Part shown: positions 7,496-8,378 of the stretch, piece after piece
How the letters are laid out: each line of letters starts with the position of its first letter
Position numbering within the stretch: the first letter of the stretch is position 1
From: Prevotellaceae bacterium
Lineage (GTDB): Bacteria > Bacteroidota > Bacteroidia > Bacteroidales > UBA932
Length of the DNA stretch: 8,378 nt
Assembly (NCBI GenBank): GCA_031268055.1
Contig: JAIRXY010000114.1
Coordinates: forward strand, 1 to 8,378
Direction of reading: 5' to 3'
The notes under the pieces: generated by a model
Told to the model about the DNA's origin: nothing
Databases searched by the model: none
Seen by the model: the letters and a program-made list of their open reading frames with translations, nothing else
Program-made: the position numbers and the translations under genes

Positions 7496-7522
7496 GTGGG
7501 CTAATTTTTAGCCCACTTTTTT
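7496..7522 (+). terminator. Intrinsic terminator upstream of the AraC-family gene
   Basis: A perfect 8-bp stem GTGGGCTA / TAGCCCAC (7496-7503 with 7509-7516) encloses a 5-base loop ATTTT and is followed at once by six T (7517-7522). It works in the plus direction only, since there is no T-run on the other strand. It ends 31 bases before the AraC-family start codon. It could stop transcription from the outer-membrane gene about 200 bases upstream or end a short RNA starting near 7414. CCCA at 7487-7490 can pair with TGGG at 7497-7500, which would break the terminator stem. Confidence 0.85.
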
Positions 7523-7553
7523 ATCGGACAGTAGTGATTTTATTTGTAGTAGT

Positions 7554-8297
7554 ATGAATTATCAGGAACATTCTCCCGACTCCCGACTGATGCCGTTCAT
7601 TGAAGCTTACTGGACGACAAGTGGTTTCATTGAAAATGAAAATGCCTCGAAGATTCTTCCCGACGGTTGTGTGGATATTATTTTTACGTTTGACGAGTCG
7701 GCGAATGCTTTTCGTTCTGAGATTATCGGTACGATGACGACCTTTATCAAAGTAATCTGTCCACAATCCGTGCGCATGTTCGGGATTCGTTTCAAGCCCG
7801 TTGGAATTACGGCATTCACCCGTGTTCCTGTTGAAGAATTTACCGACCGGAACATAGAATTGGCGCCGGTTGAATCCCTGTTCGACACATCATGGGATGA
7901 AGCATTGCCCGAACAACACTCGACAGAAGCCATTATCAATTACGTGAACAATTATTTGATTAGCCGGTTGTCCCGCCTGTATCTTCCCGACAAACGGATT
8001 GTTCGCGCCGTCGATTTGATTTGTCTTGCCAAAGGGCAATTGTCGCTCTCTGCCGTAGCCGCTGAGGTTTGCTTGTGTCAGCGCCATTTTGAGCGGAAAT
8101 TCAAATCGGCGACAGGCATTTCCCCCAAAATGTTTGCCAAAGTCGTCCGGTTCAAACAGGCGCTGCGACACCTGCGCAATTATCCGCACAAAGACCTGTT
8201 ATCCATTGCCATCGAGTGCGGATATTACGACCATACACACCTGATTAAAGAGATTAAGACTTTTTCGGGCGATACCCCTGCCGGTTTCAGACCTTGA
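7554..8297 (+). CDS. AraC-family transcriptional regulator with DUF6597-like N-terminal domain
   Basis: DNA-binding regulator of 247 residues. The N-terminal sensor-like part carries LPDGCVDIIF (35-44) and GIRFKPVGITAF (77-88), which I associate with the DUF6597 type; its ligand is unknown. The C-terminal AraC domain is about 148-245, with a first helix-turn-helix at SLSAVAAEVCLCQRHFERKF (164-183) followed by TGISPKMF. A second lies around LLSIAIECGYYDHTHLIKEI (215-234), ending in the usual GDTPAGFR. The ATG at 7554 gives the normal family N-terminus (conserved PFIEAYW at 14-20). It is preceded by a terminator and possibly a weak TTTATTTG box (7539-7546), one mismatch from consensus. Composition and codon choice differ from the genes to its left, suggesting separate ancestry. 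It probably controls the next gene or itself. Confidence 0.9.
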   Translation: MNYQEHSPDSRLMPFIEAYWTTSGFIENENASKILPDGCVDIIFTFDESANAFRSEIIGTMTTFIKVICPQSVRMFGIRFKPVGITAFTRVPVEEFTDRNIELAPVESLFDTSWDEALPEQHSTEAIINYVNNYLISRLSRLYLPDKRIVRAVDLICLAKGQLSLSAVAAEVCLCQRHFERKFKSATGISPKMFAKVVRFKQALRHLRNYPHKDLLSIAIECGYYDHTHLIKEIKTFSGDTPAGFRP

Positions 8298-8317
8298 AAA
8301 AAGTCGTTTTTTTACAC

Positions 8318-8346
8318 TTGCCGGACTGTATTTCTCCCTACTTTTG
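8318..8346 (+). promoter_or_regulatory. Promoter for the gene at the right edge
   Basis: TTG (8318-8320), an 18-base spacer, and TACTTTTG (8339-8346), an exact -7 box, form the best match to the Bacteroidota -33/-7 promoter pattern in the window. The box ends 17 bases before the ATG at 8364, giving a leader of about 10 nt. It suggests that the edge gene is transcribed separately from the AraC-family gene. Confidence 0.6.
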
Positions 8347-8363
8347 CACAAAATTCAGATGAT

Positions 8364-8378
8364 ATGAAATACGATTTT
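8364..8378 (+). CDS. Start of an unidentified gene, cut by the window edge
   Basis: Only five codons are visible, reading MKYDF. Support comes from the promoter match just upstream, the short AT-rich leader, and the lack of another use for this sequence. An earlier ATG at 8359 hits a stop after two codons. MKYDF is a common opening of MalY/PatB-type PLP-dependent C-S lyases, but five residues cannot decide the family. Sitting 66 bases after an AraC-family regulator, it is a likely regulatory target. Confidence 0.4.

Noticed and set aside
8297..8313. A-run then T-run after the AraC-family stop, as a possible terminator
   Set aside because: The would-be stem is only A-T pairs with a 4-base loop and no G-C core, too weak for an intrinsic terminator.
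1..8378. CRISPR array, tRNA or rRNA genes, insertion sequences, attachment sites, defence genes
   Set aside because: On reading both strands I saw no spaced repeat array, cloverleaf, transposase or integrase motif, or terminal inverted repeats.

Overview
The window looks like chromosomal DNA from a member of the Bacteroidota, most likely order Bacteroidales. Three things support this. The protein families are of a type common there. Start codons lack Shine-Dalgarno sequences and instead follow AT-rich leaders. Several gene starts are preceded by matches to the Bacteroidota -7 promoter box TAnnTTTG. No species can be named from this sequence alone.

Layout. Positions 1-607 (minus strand) hold the N-terminal 202 codons of an ABC transporter ATPase that runs off the left edge. 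A 275-base divergent spacer follows, with a promoter-like box for the ATPase and a 16-bp dyad near its middle. On the plus strand come a membrane-anchored family 2 glycosyltransferase (883-2058) and an ECF-type sigma-70 factor (2058-2642). Their stop and start codons overlap by one base, so they are probably translationally coupled. After 42 bases comes full-length glycine dehydrogenase gcvP (2685-5498), the P-protein of the glycine cleavage system. After 52 bases with a small direct repeat comes an exported, probably outer-membrane beta-barrel protein of unknown function (5551-7296).

The 257-base spacer at 7297-7553 contains a -7 promoter match, a 17-codon GTG reading frame and a clear intrinsic terminator (7496-7522). 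Together these could be a small RNA of about 110 nt or an attenuator ahead of the next gene. Then comes an AraC-family regulator (7554-8297) whose base composition and codon choice differ from the genes to its left. Finally there is a good promoter match and the first five codons of another gene (8364-8378), cut by the window edge.

How the parts relate. The glycosyltransferase and sigma factor form one transcription unit that may extend into gcvP and the outer-membrane gene, since no terminator is visible between them; a functional link is not evident. gcvT and gcvH are absent from the window, so gcvP is not in a gcvTHP cluster here. The AraC gene probably belongs to a separate, possibly acquired unit with the gene that follows it. 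Most of the window is conventional; the 7401-7522 element is the part most worth testing.
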